From Mucilaginibacter myungsuensis (GTDB lineage: Bacteria; Bacteroidota; Bacteroidia; Sphingobacteriales; Sphingobacteriaceae): 64,000 bases of DNA. The position numbers and the translations under genes are program-made. Every line of letters begins with the position of its first letter. Within the stretch, counting starts at the first letter, position 1. Under the pieces are notes generated by a model that did not search any database, was not told the DNA's origin, and worked only from the letters and a program-made list of their open reading frames with translations. The stretch lies in assembly GCF_015222005.1 (NCBI RefSeq), contig NZ_JADFFL010000001.1, forward strand, positions 843,108 to 907,107, in the 5' to 3' direction. This document shows positions 39,525-48,159 of the stretch, in pieces.

Positions 39525-40724
39525 TTGCAGACAGCTCAGCCCAATTATTTCCCGGCATTAACAGGTGTGCGTGCGCTGGCGGCCTATCTGGTTTTTATAT
39601 CCCATTACGATTACGTTGGCGAGGACATCTTCCCCGCCTGGCTAACCCGTTTTTTTCACGAGTTCCATATCGGGGTTACGGTGTTCTTTGTGTTATCAGG
39701 CTTTCTGATCACTTATCGGTACTACAATAATTTTCAGCTGACCGGCAATTGGTTCCGCAAGTATCTAAAGAACAGGGTAGCGCGCATCTATCCCATGTAT
39801 TTTTTACTAACTACAGCCGCTTTTGTTTACTGGTATTTTACAAAAGACCCGGTCATCACCAAAAACTTCCCCAGTCCATTCGGGCTGTATCTGATGAACG
39901 TATTTTTTGTGCGGGGATTTTTCAGCCAACTTTGGGATACGGGCATAGCCCAAGGTTGGAGTTTGACGGTTGAAGAATGCTTTTACTTTTCGGCACCATT
40001 CATTTTCTATCTGGCCGCTAAGTTTAAACGGCTTTATGTTCAGCCGGTGATCATTACAGCATTTGGGGTGCTGCTGGTACTGATATTCAGGAATGTGAAC
40101 TGGTATGGGTTATTCGGCAATTTTACTTTCATGATGCTGTACACCTTTTTTGGCCGCTGCTTCGAGTTTTTTGTAGGGATGTTCCTGGCCCTGCAACTGC
40201 TCAACAAAGGTTTCGGGCGGACCAACAACATCAGATATACCTACATTGGCTTCGTTAGCATTTTCGCGTTGGTGGCGGTGATGTCAAGGTTGCCAATTCC
40301 GGATGGCGCAGTGGCAGGTCTGCAGCACCCGGTGGGTATCATACTGAATAATTATTTTATTGCGGCGGCGATAGCGTTATTCTTTTACGGCTTACTTACT
40401 GAGGACACCTCGATGAAAAGCGCCCTGGCTCTGCCTTTTGTGGAACTGTTAGGTAAAGCATCCTATATTTTCTACCTCATCCACTTAGGTTATATCTACA
40501 TTTTTTTCCACAACTGGTTTGATCAGCTGAACGAAAAGGCGTTTAATTTGTATGATAAATGGGGTGTCGACTGGCCTTCGCCGTTCCAATTCGGTTTGTT
40601 GAATTTATTGTATGGATTTATCATCCTCAACATAATTTCGATAATATTATTTAAGTTTATAGAAGAGCCGCTGAACCACTACATCCGCAAGTCGCGGTTC
40701 TTAGAAAGCAGGCGTTTTAATTGA
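39525..40724 (+). CDS. Acyltransferase family 3 membrane protein
   Basis: The 399-residue protein has about ten hydrophobic helices and the acyltransferase-3 signature: YFPALTGVRALAAYLVFISH at the N-terminus (catalytic-type His in ISH), FFVLSGFLITYRYY, and RIYPMYF. It should transfer an acetyl or other acyl group to an exported polysaccharide or lipid. No ATG precedes the conserved N-terminus; the frame is limited by a stop at 39513 and the best start is the TTG at 39525. It is followed 3 bp later by the TPR gene. Confidence 0.9.
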   Translation: MQTAQPNYFPALTGVRALAAYLVFISHYDYVGEDIFPAWLTRFFHEFHIGVTVFFVLSGFLITYRYYNNFQLTGNWFRKYLKNRVARIYPMYFLLTTAAFVYWYFTKDPVITKNFPSPFGLYLMNVFFVRGFFSQLWDTGIAQGWSLTVEECFYFSAPFIFYLAAKFKRLYVQPVIITAFGVLLVLIFRNVNWYGLFGNFTFMMLYTFFGRCFEFFVGMFLALQLLNKGFGRTNNIRYTYIGFVSIFALVAVMSRLPIPDGAVAGLQHPVGIILNNYFIAAAIALFFYGLLTEDTSMKSALALPFVELLGKASYIFYLIHLGYIYIFFHNWFDQLNEKAFNLYDKWGVDWPSPFQFGLLNLLYGFIILNIISIILFKFIEEPLNHYIRKSRFLESRRFN

Positions 40725-40727
40725 TAA

Positions 40728-42857
40728 ATGAGGTTACTGATCTTTTTTTTACTATTCCCATTTTGCCTGATGGCGCAATCAGCCAAAACGTTGGTGGATA
40801 GCGGCAACGATAAAGCCAAACGAGGCGATAACGCTGGTGCCATAGCCGACTTTACCAAGGCTATCGAGCTAACACCTAACGATGCTATGCCCTATTTTTA
40901 TAGGGCAAACTCGTACACCAACCTTAAACTTAACGAAAAGGCTGTAGCCGATTACACCAAGTCGATATCGATCAACCCGTATTTTGCGCAGAGCTGGTTT
41001 TATCGGGGTAACGCTTACAATGCGTTGAAAGAATACGATAAAGCCGTTTACGATCTCACTCAACGGATCACCATGGGTGATGCAACTTACGACGTTTATC
41101 AGTATCGAGCCAACGCAAAGTCGGGTCTCGAGGACTACAAAGGAGCGGTAGCCGATTTTACCGAAGCCATTAAACTCGCGCCCAATAAACCCGAATTGTA
41201 CCAATATCGTGGCGTAGCTAAAGTTAATCTGGATGATAACAAAGGCGCTATCGAAGATTACGACACGGCCGTTAAAATGGCCCCTAACAATGCCGATCTG
41301 ATCTTTTACCGTGCCAATGCCAAAGGCAACATGGGCGACTATTTGGGAGCGATAGCCGATCATAAAAAAGCAATAGCCCTGGATCCTAAAAACTACGAGG
41401 CCGCTTTTTACGCCGCTAATGCCGAAGTACGTGCAAAACGTTATGACGATGCCATTGCCGACTATAAAAAAGCGATAGCGCTGAACCCGAACATCCCGAA
41501 CGCTTACAAATATCTGGCAGACGCGCTGGGACATGCATCGGACCTAAAAAGTTCGCTGGCGTTTGTGGAGGATGCTAAAAAACATGCGCCTAAAAACCCG
41601 GAGGTTTTCTTATTCAGCGGGTTAGTTAAAAACCATTTAAAAGACCCTGAAGGCGCTTTGGCCGACCTGGATTCAGCCTTGAAATTGAACCCGAAATATG
41701 TGGATGGCTACCAAACCCGAGCCGACCTTAAATTAGGTACAAAGGATAACGAAGGCGCAAAGGCGGATGCGGATTCAGCGATTTCTATCGATCCGAAGAA
41801 TGGTTATGCTTACATCTCCCGAGCACGTGCCGAGATCGCTTTGAGCGATACATCAGCGGAGGCGATGACAGACGTGAACAAAGCAATAGCACTGACACCC
41901 GATAATGACTACGCCTTTGTTGTTCGCGGTGATATAGAAATGGTGCAAGGTAAATACCCTGAAGCTTTGGCAGATTATGAAAAGGCTATCAAACTGAATC
42001 CCGGCAATCCTGAGACCTTTTTTAAACGCGCTACGGCCCGTTTCCAAAATGATAACAAACCCGGCGGTTTGGCCGATCTGAAAAAAGTGATGGCCCTGAT
42101 GCCTGCCGATACCAATATGTATTACCGCATTGGTGAGGAAATGCTAAAGGCCGAATTATATAATGAGGCTGTACCTGTTTACGATGTGCTGATCAGCAAG
42201 GCGCCTAAAAAGGCAGACCATTATGTTAACCGCGGTGTGGCTTATCGTAACATAAACCGTTTTGCCGGTGCTATGGCCGACTTTGCTAAAGCCATGATCG
42301 TTGACACGCTTTCGGGCAAGGCTTATTACGAGCGGGCGAGGACGTATGTGGCGTTGAAAGACCCGGAAGCGGCAATGAAGGACCTGAAGAAAGCGCTAAA
42401 AATAAATGAGTTGGATGATGACTCGTACATGTTGCGCGGACAGATCTTGGCCGACCGTAAAGAGTATTTGGCAGCCGTGCTGGATTACAACACCGCATCG
42501 ATGGTGAACCCAAAGAACACTAAAGTGATCTCTTACCGTGCATATGCCGAAAGCTTTTTGCCGCAATTTGCAACCCGCATGACTGCCGACTTTGCCGAGG
42601 CTATAAAACGTACACCAAAAGACCCATTGGTTTACACCATGCAAGCACGGGCTAAAGACACCAAAGAGCCTAACAACGCTTTGCAGCTATACGCTAAAGC
42701 CATAGAGCTAAATGCTAAATATGCGCCTGCCTACTTATACCGGGGTTTACTAAAGATCAGCATGAATAACAAGCCGGCGGCATGTACCGATCTTGCACAG
42801 GCTGCTCAGTTGGGATCGGCCGAGGCTGTTGATGCGGTGCAGAAATATTGTAAATAA
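40728..42857 (+). CDS. Secreted tetratricopeptide-repeat protein
   Basis: The 709-residue protein has a signal peptide (MRLLIFFLLFPFCLMAQ) followed by about seventeen TPR units across its whole length, such as GDNAGAIADFTKAIELTPND and GDYLGAIADHKKAIALDPKN. No other domain is seen. TPR superhelices act as protein-binding scaffolds, here probably periplasmic. It starts 3 bp after the acyltransferase stop and may be co-transcribed with it and with the esterase downstream. Confidence 0.88.
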   Translation: MRLLIFFLLFPFCLMAQSAKTLVDSGNDKAKRGDNAGAIADFTKAIELTPNDAMPYFYRANSYTNLKLNEKAVADYTKSISINPYFAQSWFYRGNAYNALKEYDKAVYDLTQRITMGDATYDVYQYRANAKSGLEDYKGAVADFTEAIKLAPNKPELYQYRGVAKVNLDDNKGAIEDYDTAVKMAPNNADLIFYRANAKGNMGDYLGAIADHKKAIALDPKNYEAAFYAANAEVRAKRYDDAIADYKKAIALNPNIPNAYKYLADALGHASDLKSSLAFVEDAKKHAPKNPEVFLFSGLVKNHLKDPEGALADLDSALKLNPKYVDGYQTRADLKLGTKDNEGAKADADSAISIDPKNGYAYISRARAEIALSDTSAEAMTDVNKAIALTPDNDYAFVVRGDIEMVQGKYPEALADYEKAIKLNPGNPETFFKRATARFQNDNKPGGLADLKKVMALMPADTNMYYRIGEEMLKAELYNEAVPVYDVLISKAPKKADHYVNRGVAYRNINRFAGAMADFAKAMIVDTLSGKAYYERARTYVALKDPEAAMKDLKKALKINELDDDSYMLRGQILADRKEYLAAVLDYNTASMVNPKNTKVISYRAYAESFLPQFATRMTADFAEAIKRTPKDPLVYTMQARAKDTKEPNNALQLYAKAIELNAKYAPAYLYRGLLKISMNNKPAACTDLAQAAQLGSAEAVDAVQKYCK

Positions 42858-42899
42858 GGTGAAACCGGCTGTTACATCGGCCGGGCTAATTTGATAAAG

Positions 42900-44354
42900 A
42901 TGTTTAATAAGTATTTATCGATAACGTTTCAGAAACCAAAAGCGCTAATGTGCTGCTTGGTGCTGTTGGCGTTTTTTGTTAACAGTAGAAATGCTGTGGC
43001 GCAAATAACTCTCCCTAAAACACCACAGGAAGTAAAGAAAGAAAAAGCTGAAGCAAAACGGCTGCGCGAGGAAGCAAAAAAGGAAGAAGAGGCTGCCAAA
43101 AAAGAAGAGGAACAGGCCGAACTGATCCATATTGAGGTTGATCCAAGCCGACGCGATGCTATTTATAAAGACGACAACACGGTAACCTACAAAGTAAAAC
43201 TAAGGAACACCATCAAGACAGCACAGGAAGGATCGATGAGTTACGACCTGCTGACCGACGATAACAAACCCGTACTGACCGGGACTTTCCCACTCAAGAT
43301 GAAGTTTAAGGAGAGTAAGGACTTTGACATCACTATTCCTAAACAAGCTGCCGGTTTTTACAGACTGAATGTGCGCGTTAACGCCACCGAGTATGATGAT
43401 ACCATCCGCAGGGTATTTGGTGTCAGTCCGGAAAAGATAAGGAGCGAATTGCACCGCCCGGCTGATTTTGATCAGTTTTGGGCAGGTACCTTAGCTAAAC
43501 TAAGGACGGTAGCACCGCAATATAAAGTGACACACCGACCGGACAAGTCGACCAAGGACAAGAAGGTTTATTTGGTGGAGATGCGATCTTACGACAACTT
43601 TTTGATCCGTGGCTGGATGGTGATCCCTACCTACGGCAAAAAATTCGCGGTACACTATAGGGTGCCGGGCTATGGTGTTGAACTACACCCCAATATGGAT
43701 GCGGATGACTTTATTGCCTTCGACATTAACGTGCGTGGCACGGGTAATAGTAGCGATAACATTAAACTGAGTACGGACATTTACTCCACCATGTTTATCG
43801 AAGATAGGGATAGTTACATTTATCGAGGGGCTTACATGGATTGCATCCGTGGCATGGATTTCTTGTTTGCCGCTACCGAGATGGGTGTTGATACCAATCG
43901 TGTTTACGTAGAAGGCGGTAGCCAGGGTGGTGCGTTAGGCATCGTAGTGGCGGCTTTAGATAAACGTGTCCGCGCGCTGACGGTACAAGTACCACTTTAT
44001 TCGGACATTAGGGATGTAAACTTAGTATCGTCTACCTACACCGAGGAGGTTTTCCCTTTCAAGATGTTCAACCGATACCGCAAAAGTCACCCGGGTTATA
44101 CTTGGGAAGACCTGTATAAGGTATTTGATTATTACGACCCGCAAAACTTTGCGCCGCTGGTAAAATGCCCGGTATTGCTGGGTATCGGTCTGCTAGATCT
44201 GTATTGCCCGCCGCGATGCAGCCTGGCCATGTACAATCATTTAGGCACCAAGAATAAGGAATTTGTGACCGTACCGAACGCTACCCACGAGGTAGATTTC
44301 CACTACTTTATGTTCCAGAACAACTGGCTGCGAGAACAGCTAAGGATACCGTAA
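42900..44354 (+). CDS. Acetyl xylan esterase-like (AXE1/CE7) alpha/beta hydrolase
   Basis: The protein has 484 residues from the ATG at 42900 (a TTG three codons earlier is less likely). It has a signal peptide ending near NAVAQ, a Lys/Glu-rich coiled segment (about 43-75), an Ig-like domain (about 80-180) and an AXE1-type hydrolase domain. The nucleophile Ser is in EGGSQGGALG, the Asp in LLDLYCPP and the His in ATHEVDFH. RPADFDQFWAGTL is a CE7 hallmark. It would deacetylate acetylated sugars or xylan fragments outside the cytoplasm. Confidence 0.88.
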   Translation: MFNKYLSITFQKPKALMCCLVLLAFFVNSRNAVAQITLPKTPQEVKKEKAEAKRLREEAKKEEEAAKKEEEQAELIHIEVDPSRRDAIYKDDNTVTYKVKLRNTIKTAQEGSMSYDLLTDDNKPVLTGTFPLKMKFKESKDFDITIPKQAAGFYRLNVRVNATEYDDTIRRVFGVSPEKIRSELHRPADFDQFWAGTLAKLRTVAPQYKVTHRPDKSTKDKKVYLVEMRSYDNFLIRGWMVIPTYGKKFAVHYRVPGYGVELHPNMDADDFIAFDINVRGTGNSSDNIKLSTDIYSTMFIEDRDSYIYRGAYMDCIRGMDFLFAATEMGVDTNRVYVEGGSQGGALGIVVAALDKRVRALTVQVPLYSDIRDVNLVSSTYTEEVFPFKMFNRYRKSHPGYTWEDLYKVFDYYDPQNFAPLVKCPVLLGIGLLDLYCPPRCSLAMYNHLGTKNKEFVTVPNATHEVDFHYFMFQNNWLREQLRIP

Positions 44355-44388
44355 ACAAAGATAAATACGTCGCTCAAAAGAGATACTG

Positions 44389-45234
44389 ATGAGAAAACCA
44401 TACTTGCTATTACTGATCTTCATGTGCTTTGCCGCAGTAAAACCCGCGTTTGCAGGTTGGCCTATAGGCAAATACCGCAGCGTACTGATACCATCATTCA
44501 ACTACTATAAGTCCGACAACACCTGGGACCGTTCGGGCCGTAAAGTGGTGGCAGCGCCGGGGGCTGGCTTTACCTCCTACTCGGCCGGCATTTATTACGG
44601 CTATGGCCTCAGCAGGCGTATGGATCTTATTTTGAACGTGATAGCGCCAAGTCAAAACAGTGCGTTCGTAGATGCATCAGGCAATGTGATCAAAGCATCT
44701 AATCAGGGCGTTGGGGATATGCAGGTGGGTATCAACTACAACTTGGCCAATTTTAATTACAAAAGCTTCCTTACGGTGGGTGTGTCGGGCATTGTGCCGT
44801 TGTATGACACGACCAATGCTGCGGTCGCGCTGGGTTATGGTTCTTACGGGAGTGAAGTGAAACTAATGTATGCCGGAGGTATCGATAACGGTTTTTTAAA
44901 GCATACCTATTACAATTTAGAAGGCGGTTATCGTCGTTATTTCTCGGCGCAGGGCCCGAACGTATTCCTTTACAGTGCGTCTTTAGGCATACCGCTGGAT
45001 AAACGTAACCAAATTGGCTTTGAGGTGGGCGGACAGGTATCGCAAAGTGCTAATAAGGCATTCAATGCCAACTTAGCTATCAACCGCGATTTTGGTTTTG
45101 TGAAGGGATCTGCAAACTATGGGCACAGCTTCACCCGTCGTTTTTCGGTCTTTTTTGTAGGCTTCTATACACTGGCGGGTTACAACACCGGTATAGGTTA
45201 CGGCGGATCTGTACAAACGATATTCAGGCTGTGA
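44389..45234 (+). CDS. Outer-membrane beta-barrel-like protein
   Basis: The 281-residue protein has a signal peptide (cleavage near AFAG, 23) and alternating beta-strand sequence with aromatic girdles (SAGIYYGYGLSRRMDLILNV, SVFFVGFYTLAGYNTGIGYG), ending in a terminal aromatic/basic strand (VQTIFRL) as in outer-membrane barrels. It looks like a channel or transport-type barrel of 10-12 strands. It starts 34 bp after the esterase gene and may be expressed with it. No specific substrate is indicated. Confidence 0.7.
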   Translation: MRKPYLLLLIFMCFAAVKPAFAGWPIGKYRSVLIPSFNYYKSDNTWDRSGRKVVAAPGAGFTSYSAGIYYGYGLSRRMDLILNVIAPSQNSAFVDASGNVIKASNQGVGDMQVGINYNLANFNYKSFLTVGVSGIVPLYDTTNAAVALGYGSYGSEVKLMYAGGIDNGFLKHTYYNLEGGYRRYFSAQGPNVFLYSASLGIPLDKRNQIGFEVGGQVSQSANKAFNANLAINRDFGFVKGSANYGHSFTRRFSVFFVGFYTLAGYNTGIGYGGSVQTIFRL

Positions 45235-45242
45235 TATCCGGA

Positions 45243-45376
45243 GTTCATGGTTCCATAAAGATGGTTCATGGTATTTGCAAAATACAGATGCCGTTACGAA
45301 CAACACCATGAATCATGAACCATGAATCATGAACCATGAACCATGAACCATGAACCATGAACCATGAACCATGAAC
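45243..45376. repeat. CATGAAC heptamer array with inverted flanking copies
   Basis: Ten consecutive heptamers CATGAA(C/T) run from 45307 to 45376, ending inside the stop codon of the SRPBCC gene. Inverted copies (GTTCATGG, GGTTCATGG) lie at about 45244-45270. This is a microsatellite-like tract that could also fold as a hairpin between convergent genes. Confidence 0.92.
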
Positions 45377-45849
45377 TAAACTCCGTATTCTCCAAACATC
45401 TCGATTATCGCTTTACGTCGGTGCTCAAATATCTTTTCCACCTGTTTTTTAACAAGGATAGCGTTAGCTAAAGTGCCGATCGGTCCGTATGGGATGGCGT
45501 AGTTCAGGATGTCTGTCATGTGAACACCACCGGGTATCTCTTTAAAATGATGTTGATGATGCCATAAAGCATAGGGTCCAAAACGTTGTTCATCTACAAA
45601 ATACTGACCATCCTTCACGTGAGTGATCTCAGTCATCCAATCCATTTTGATACCGAACAGCGGGGTGATCTTATAAGTAATGATCATGCCCTCGTACATT
45701 TTGGTCTGCTCATTGAACGGCGAGGTGACGGTAAAGCCCATCTCGACCGGGGTGATCTTCGCCAAATTTAAAGGCGATGAGAAAAAGTCCCACGCTTGCG
45801 CAAGCGGGATGGGCATATTTTGCTCGTAAGTAAACAGGTACGTTTTCAT
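45376..45849 (-). CDS. SRPBCC (START-like) family protein
   Basis: The 157-residue protein has the helix-grip pattern of the polyketide cyclase/START-like family: AQAWDFFSSPLNLAKITPVEMGF near the N-terminus, then ITYKITPLFGIKMDWMTEI and GPYALWHHQHHFKEI. Members bind hydrophobic ligands; this one is a whole-length single domain. Its stop codon lies at the edge of the heptamer array. Ligand unknown. It is probably monocistronic. Confidence 0.85.
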   Translation of the reverse strand: MKTYLFTYEQNMPIPLAQAWDFFSSPLNLAKITPVEMGFTVTSPFNEQTKMYEGMIITYKITPLFGIKMDWMTEITHVKDGQYFVDEQRFGPYALWHHQHHFKEIPGGVHMTDILNYAIPYGPIGTLANAILVKKQVEKIFEHRRKAIIEMFGEYGV

Positions 45850-45899
45850 GCAAGCATCAACCTATGGCAATGAGAAATGTTTACAATACAAAAATTAAA

Positions 45900-46739
45900 C
45901 TACTTATTCTCACCTGCTATCGGCAAACCACGGCGCGACCATTCGCTCCATGAGCCGACATATAGCTTTGGTTCGTTGATACCGGCGTAAGCCATCCCCA
46001 GCAAAGTATGGCAGGCTGTAACGCCCGATCCGCAATGTACGATCACCTTATCGGCTGGCACGTCGCCAAACGTCTCTTTGTAAATAGCGGCCAATTCATT
46101 CGGCGACTTATACTTGCCGTAAGCATTTAGGTTGTTACCATAAAACAGATTATCCGCACCGGGGATATGTCCGGCTATCAGATCCAAAGGTTCGGTATGG
46201 CCGAGGTAACGGGCATTTTCCCGAACATCTATAACCATCTGTTCATCGCTTTGGGCGGCGGCTGCGACGGTATCGATATCGACAGTCCCCGAATAACCCG
46301 ATGGATTTGGGTACGGAACATCAGCCGGCGTTGGTTGAACATCGTCTGTACTTAAGGTCGCCCCTGCATCAATGGCGGCTTTTAAACCACCGTTGATCAC
46401 CTGCACTTTTTGGTGACCAATAGCGCGGAACATCCACCATAAACGGGCAGCACCCATGGCGGCATTTTTATCATCATAGATCACCACGTGGCTATCGGGC
46501 GTTACTCCCCAGCGCGTGAGTGTCTGAGCAAAAACTTCAGGCGCAGGCAGTGGGTGACGGCCGCCAAAAGCAGGATCATCGGGGTGAGCGGCAAGATCAT
46601 CATCCAGGCTGGCAAATATCGCGTTGGGCAAGTGGCCGGCAAGGTAACGCTGATGCGCGTCGGCACCGCCACGGGCATCTATAATAATGGTATCGGCCGC
46701 GTTAATGGCAGCGTCGGTAATTTCTATAATAGGTGACAT
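45900..46739 (-). CDS. Sulfurtransferase (tandem rhodanese, SseA type)
   Basis: The protein has 279 residues from the ATG at 46739 (MSPIIEITDAA), with two rhodanese domains. The first is inactive (DARGGADAHQRYLAGHLPNA). The second carries the catalytic Cys in VHCGSGVTAC, a CGSGVTA loop typical of 3-mercaptopyruvate/thiosulfate sulfurtransferases. An in-frame ATG at 46769 would add ten residues, but it lies only 7 bp from a -7 box, so the inner ATG is preferred. Cytoplasmic. Confidence 0.93.
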   Translation of the reverse strand: MSPIIEITDAAINAADTIIIDARGGADAHQRYLAGHLPNAIFASLDDDLAAHPDDPAFGGRHPLPAPEVFAQTLTRWGVTPDSHVVIYDDKNAAMGAARLWWMFRAIGHQKVQVINGGLKAAIDAGATLSTDDVQPTPADVPYPNPSGYSGTVDIDTVAAAAQSDEQMVIDVRENARYLGHTEPLDLIAGHIPGADNLFYGNNLNAYGKYKSPNELAAIYKETFGDVPADKVIVHCGSGVTACHTLLGMAYAGINEPKLYVGSWSEWSRRGLPIAGENK

Positions 46740-46776
46740 ACGATCAACGGATGCGGTTTTGGGCGGCATCCGAAAG

Positions 46777-46784
46777 CAAAGCTA
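46777..46784 (-). promoter_or_regulatory. -7 box TAGCTTTG of the sulfurtransferase gene
   Basis: This is an exact TAnnTTTG match on the minus strand, 37 bp before the preferred ATG at 46739. Confidence 0.5.
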
Positions 46785-46796
46785 AAAAAGTAAATG

Positions 46797-47318
46797 TTAT
46801 TTGGCGCTTAGTTTTGACTCGAGAAGTGTAACCAGTTCGGCAAATTCTTTGTCGCTATAACCAACAGATTGATAAAGGATCTTGCCGTTCTCGTCTAACA
46901 CGATATTCCGTGGGATATCCTGCGTGGCGAAGAGTTTAAATATCTTGCGACCTTCGTCTGGCAACATGGCGAAGGTGTACTTATTGCTTTCCTTAAACGG
47001 TAGCACCTTATCCCAACCTTCCTCGCGGGCAAATGCAAACAAGGCGAACTTAGGGTTATTCTTAAACTTTTCCCATATCTGCTTTTGCACATGAGGGAAC
47101 TCCTCGCGGCATGGAGGGCACCAGGTAGCCCAAAAGTTAAGCAGCACGATCTTGCTTCGGTAGTCTTTTAAAGACGCGGTCTTATCTTTATCAATGTTAA
47201 AAGTAAAGTCGGGCGCGCTATCGCCGATCTTTGTTAAGGTGCTTGCTCGTGGTTCGGTCTGAGCGGTGGCAACCAAAGAACTGATCGCTAACGCGACTAT
47301 CAAAAGATATTTTTTCAT
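46797..47318 (-). CDS. TlpA/ResA-like thioredoxin-fold protein
   Basis: The 173-residue protein has a signal peptide (MKKYLLIVALAISSLVATAQ) and a thioredoxin fold with the redox motif WCPPC in NFWATWCPPCREEFP, then the cis-Pro region DIPRNIVLDENGK. It would reduce or oxidise disulfides in the periplasm, as TlpA/ResA proteins do. It is just upstream of the sulfurtransferase gene on the same strand, but a promoter box between them suggests separate expression. Confidence 0.93.
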   Translation of the reverse strand: MKKYLLIVALAISSLVATAQTEPRASTLTKIGDSAPDFTFNIDKDKTASLKDYRSKIVLLNFWATWCPPCREEFPHVQKQIWEKFKNNPKFALFAFAREEGWDKVLPFKESNKYTFAMLPDEGRKIFKLFATQDIPRNIVLDENGKILYQSVGYSDKEFAELVTLLESKLSAK

Positions 47319-47472
47319 ATAGATGTGACGGTTTGATGCAAGTTAGCGGAATGGATCGGCAAAAGCAAGTATCTACGACCTTCACTTACTTGAATAAGAT
47401 CGCATGTTGTGGCATAACGTCGCAAAACGAAACGACTAACTGATCATCACTTAACTGCTAACTGTTTACTGT

Positions 47473-47946
47473 TCAATGCACCATCCTATCCGCACAGCAG
47501 GAGCTTGCAAAAGCTTCGGGCTTGGCTTTAAAGACGAAACCCATGCTTAGGATATAGCCCATGGCCTCGTGCAGGGCTTTGTTACTTTTGAACATGGGAT
47601 TGGTGTTGATGTCGGCGTGTACTTCAAGATCTACGTCGTACAGGTCTAACAGGTCGCAAAGTTTGTAAGAGATATCGATCGACTTTTGCACTTCGGTAAG
47701 CATACGTTCTTTGATGCTCATTTTTTGCATGGTACGCTCCTGATGGATGTACATAAAGCCGCCACGCTGCTCGCGGATGAAGACGATAACGGTGGCGAAA
47801 TCGGTAACGGAACCTTTAACTTGCGAATCGGTACCGATACATACTTTAAGTTTGTGACCGAGGGCCGTTTCGCGTTCTATCGCACGTTCAACTTCCTCCA
47901 TAATTGGCGAACGGAGTATCTCGCCGCTAAATTTTTTCCAGGCCAT
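47473..47946 (-). CDS. RNase H-like YkuK family protein (DUF458)
   Basis: The 157-residue protein matches the YkuK pattern: CIGTDSQVKG, where the Asp is a likely metal ligand of an RNase H-like fold, then FATVIVFIREQRGGFMYIHQ, and VDLEVHADINTNP with a second Asp. The end, SCCADRMVH, is typical. Biochemical activity of the family is not established. It is monocistronic, with an inverted repeat 30 bp upstream. Confidence 0.85.
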   Translation of the reverse strand: MAWKKFSGEILRSPIMEEVERAIERETALGHKLKVCIGTDSQVKGSVTDFATVIVFIREQRGGFMYIHQERTMQKMSIKERMLTEVQKSIDISYKLCDLLDLYDVDLEVHADINTNPMFKSNKALHEAMGYILSMGFVFKAKPEAFASSCCADRMVH

Positions 47947-47975
47947 ATAAAGATCGGGTTAAGTGACATTATAAG

Positions 47976-47992
47976 AACCTGTGTTACAGGTT
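47976..47992. promoter_or_regulatory. Inverted repeat upstream of the YkuK gene
   Basis: AACCTGT-GTT-ACAGGTT (7-bp arms) begins 30 bp before the ATG. This is a plausible operator or 5' UTR hairpin; no regulator is identified. Confidence 0.4.
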
Positions 47993-48159
47993 TATAAAAA
48001 TAAGCGATAATTAACCTCACTTGCATTAAGCGCAGATAATTTATTTGTTAACATTTTACTGATAATTAACAGCTTAGCCCACATTTAAAATACAGACAAG
48101 TGCAACTACATTTTTTAATTTGTAGCATAATGCTCACCTTTAGTTAAAACAAAACGAAT

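Noticed and set aside
40869..41534. 221-codon minus-strand frame opposite the TPR gene
   Set aside because: It is a shadow of the repeated TPR codons; the plus strand has a signal peptide and regular TPR units.
45307..45376. Possible CRISPR-like array
   Set aside because: The unit is only 7 bp with no spacers; it is a microsatellite of a dispersed heptamer and no cas gene is nearby.
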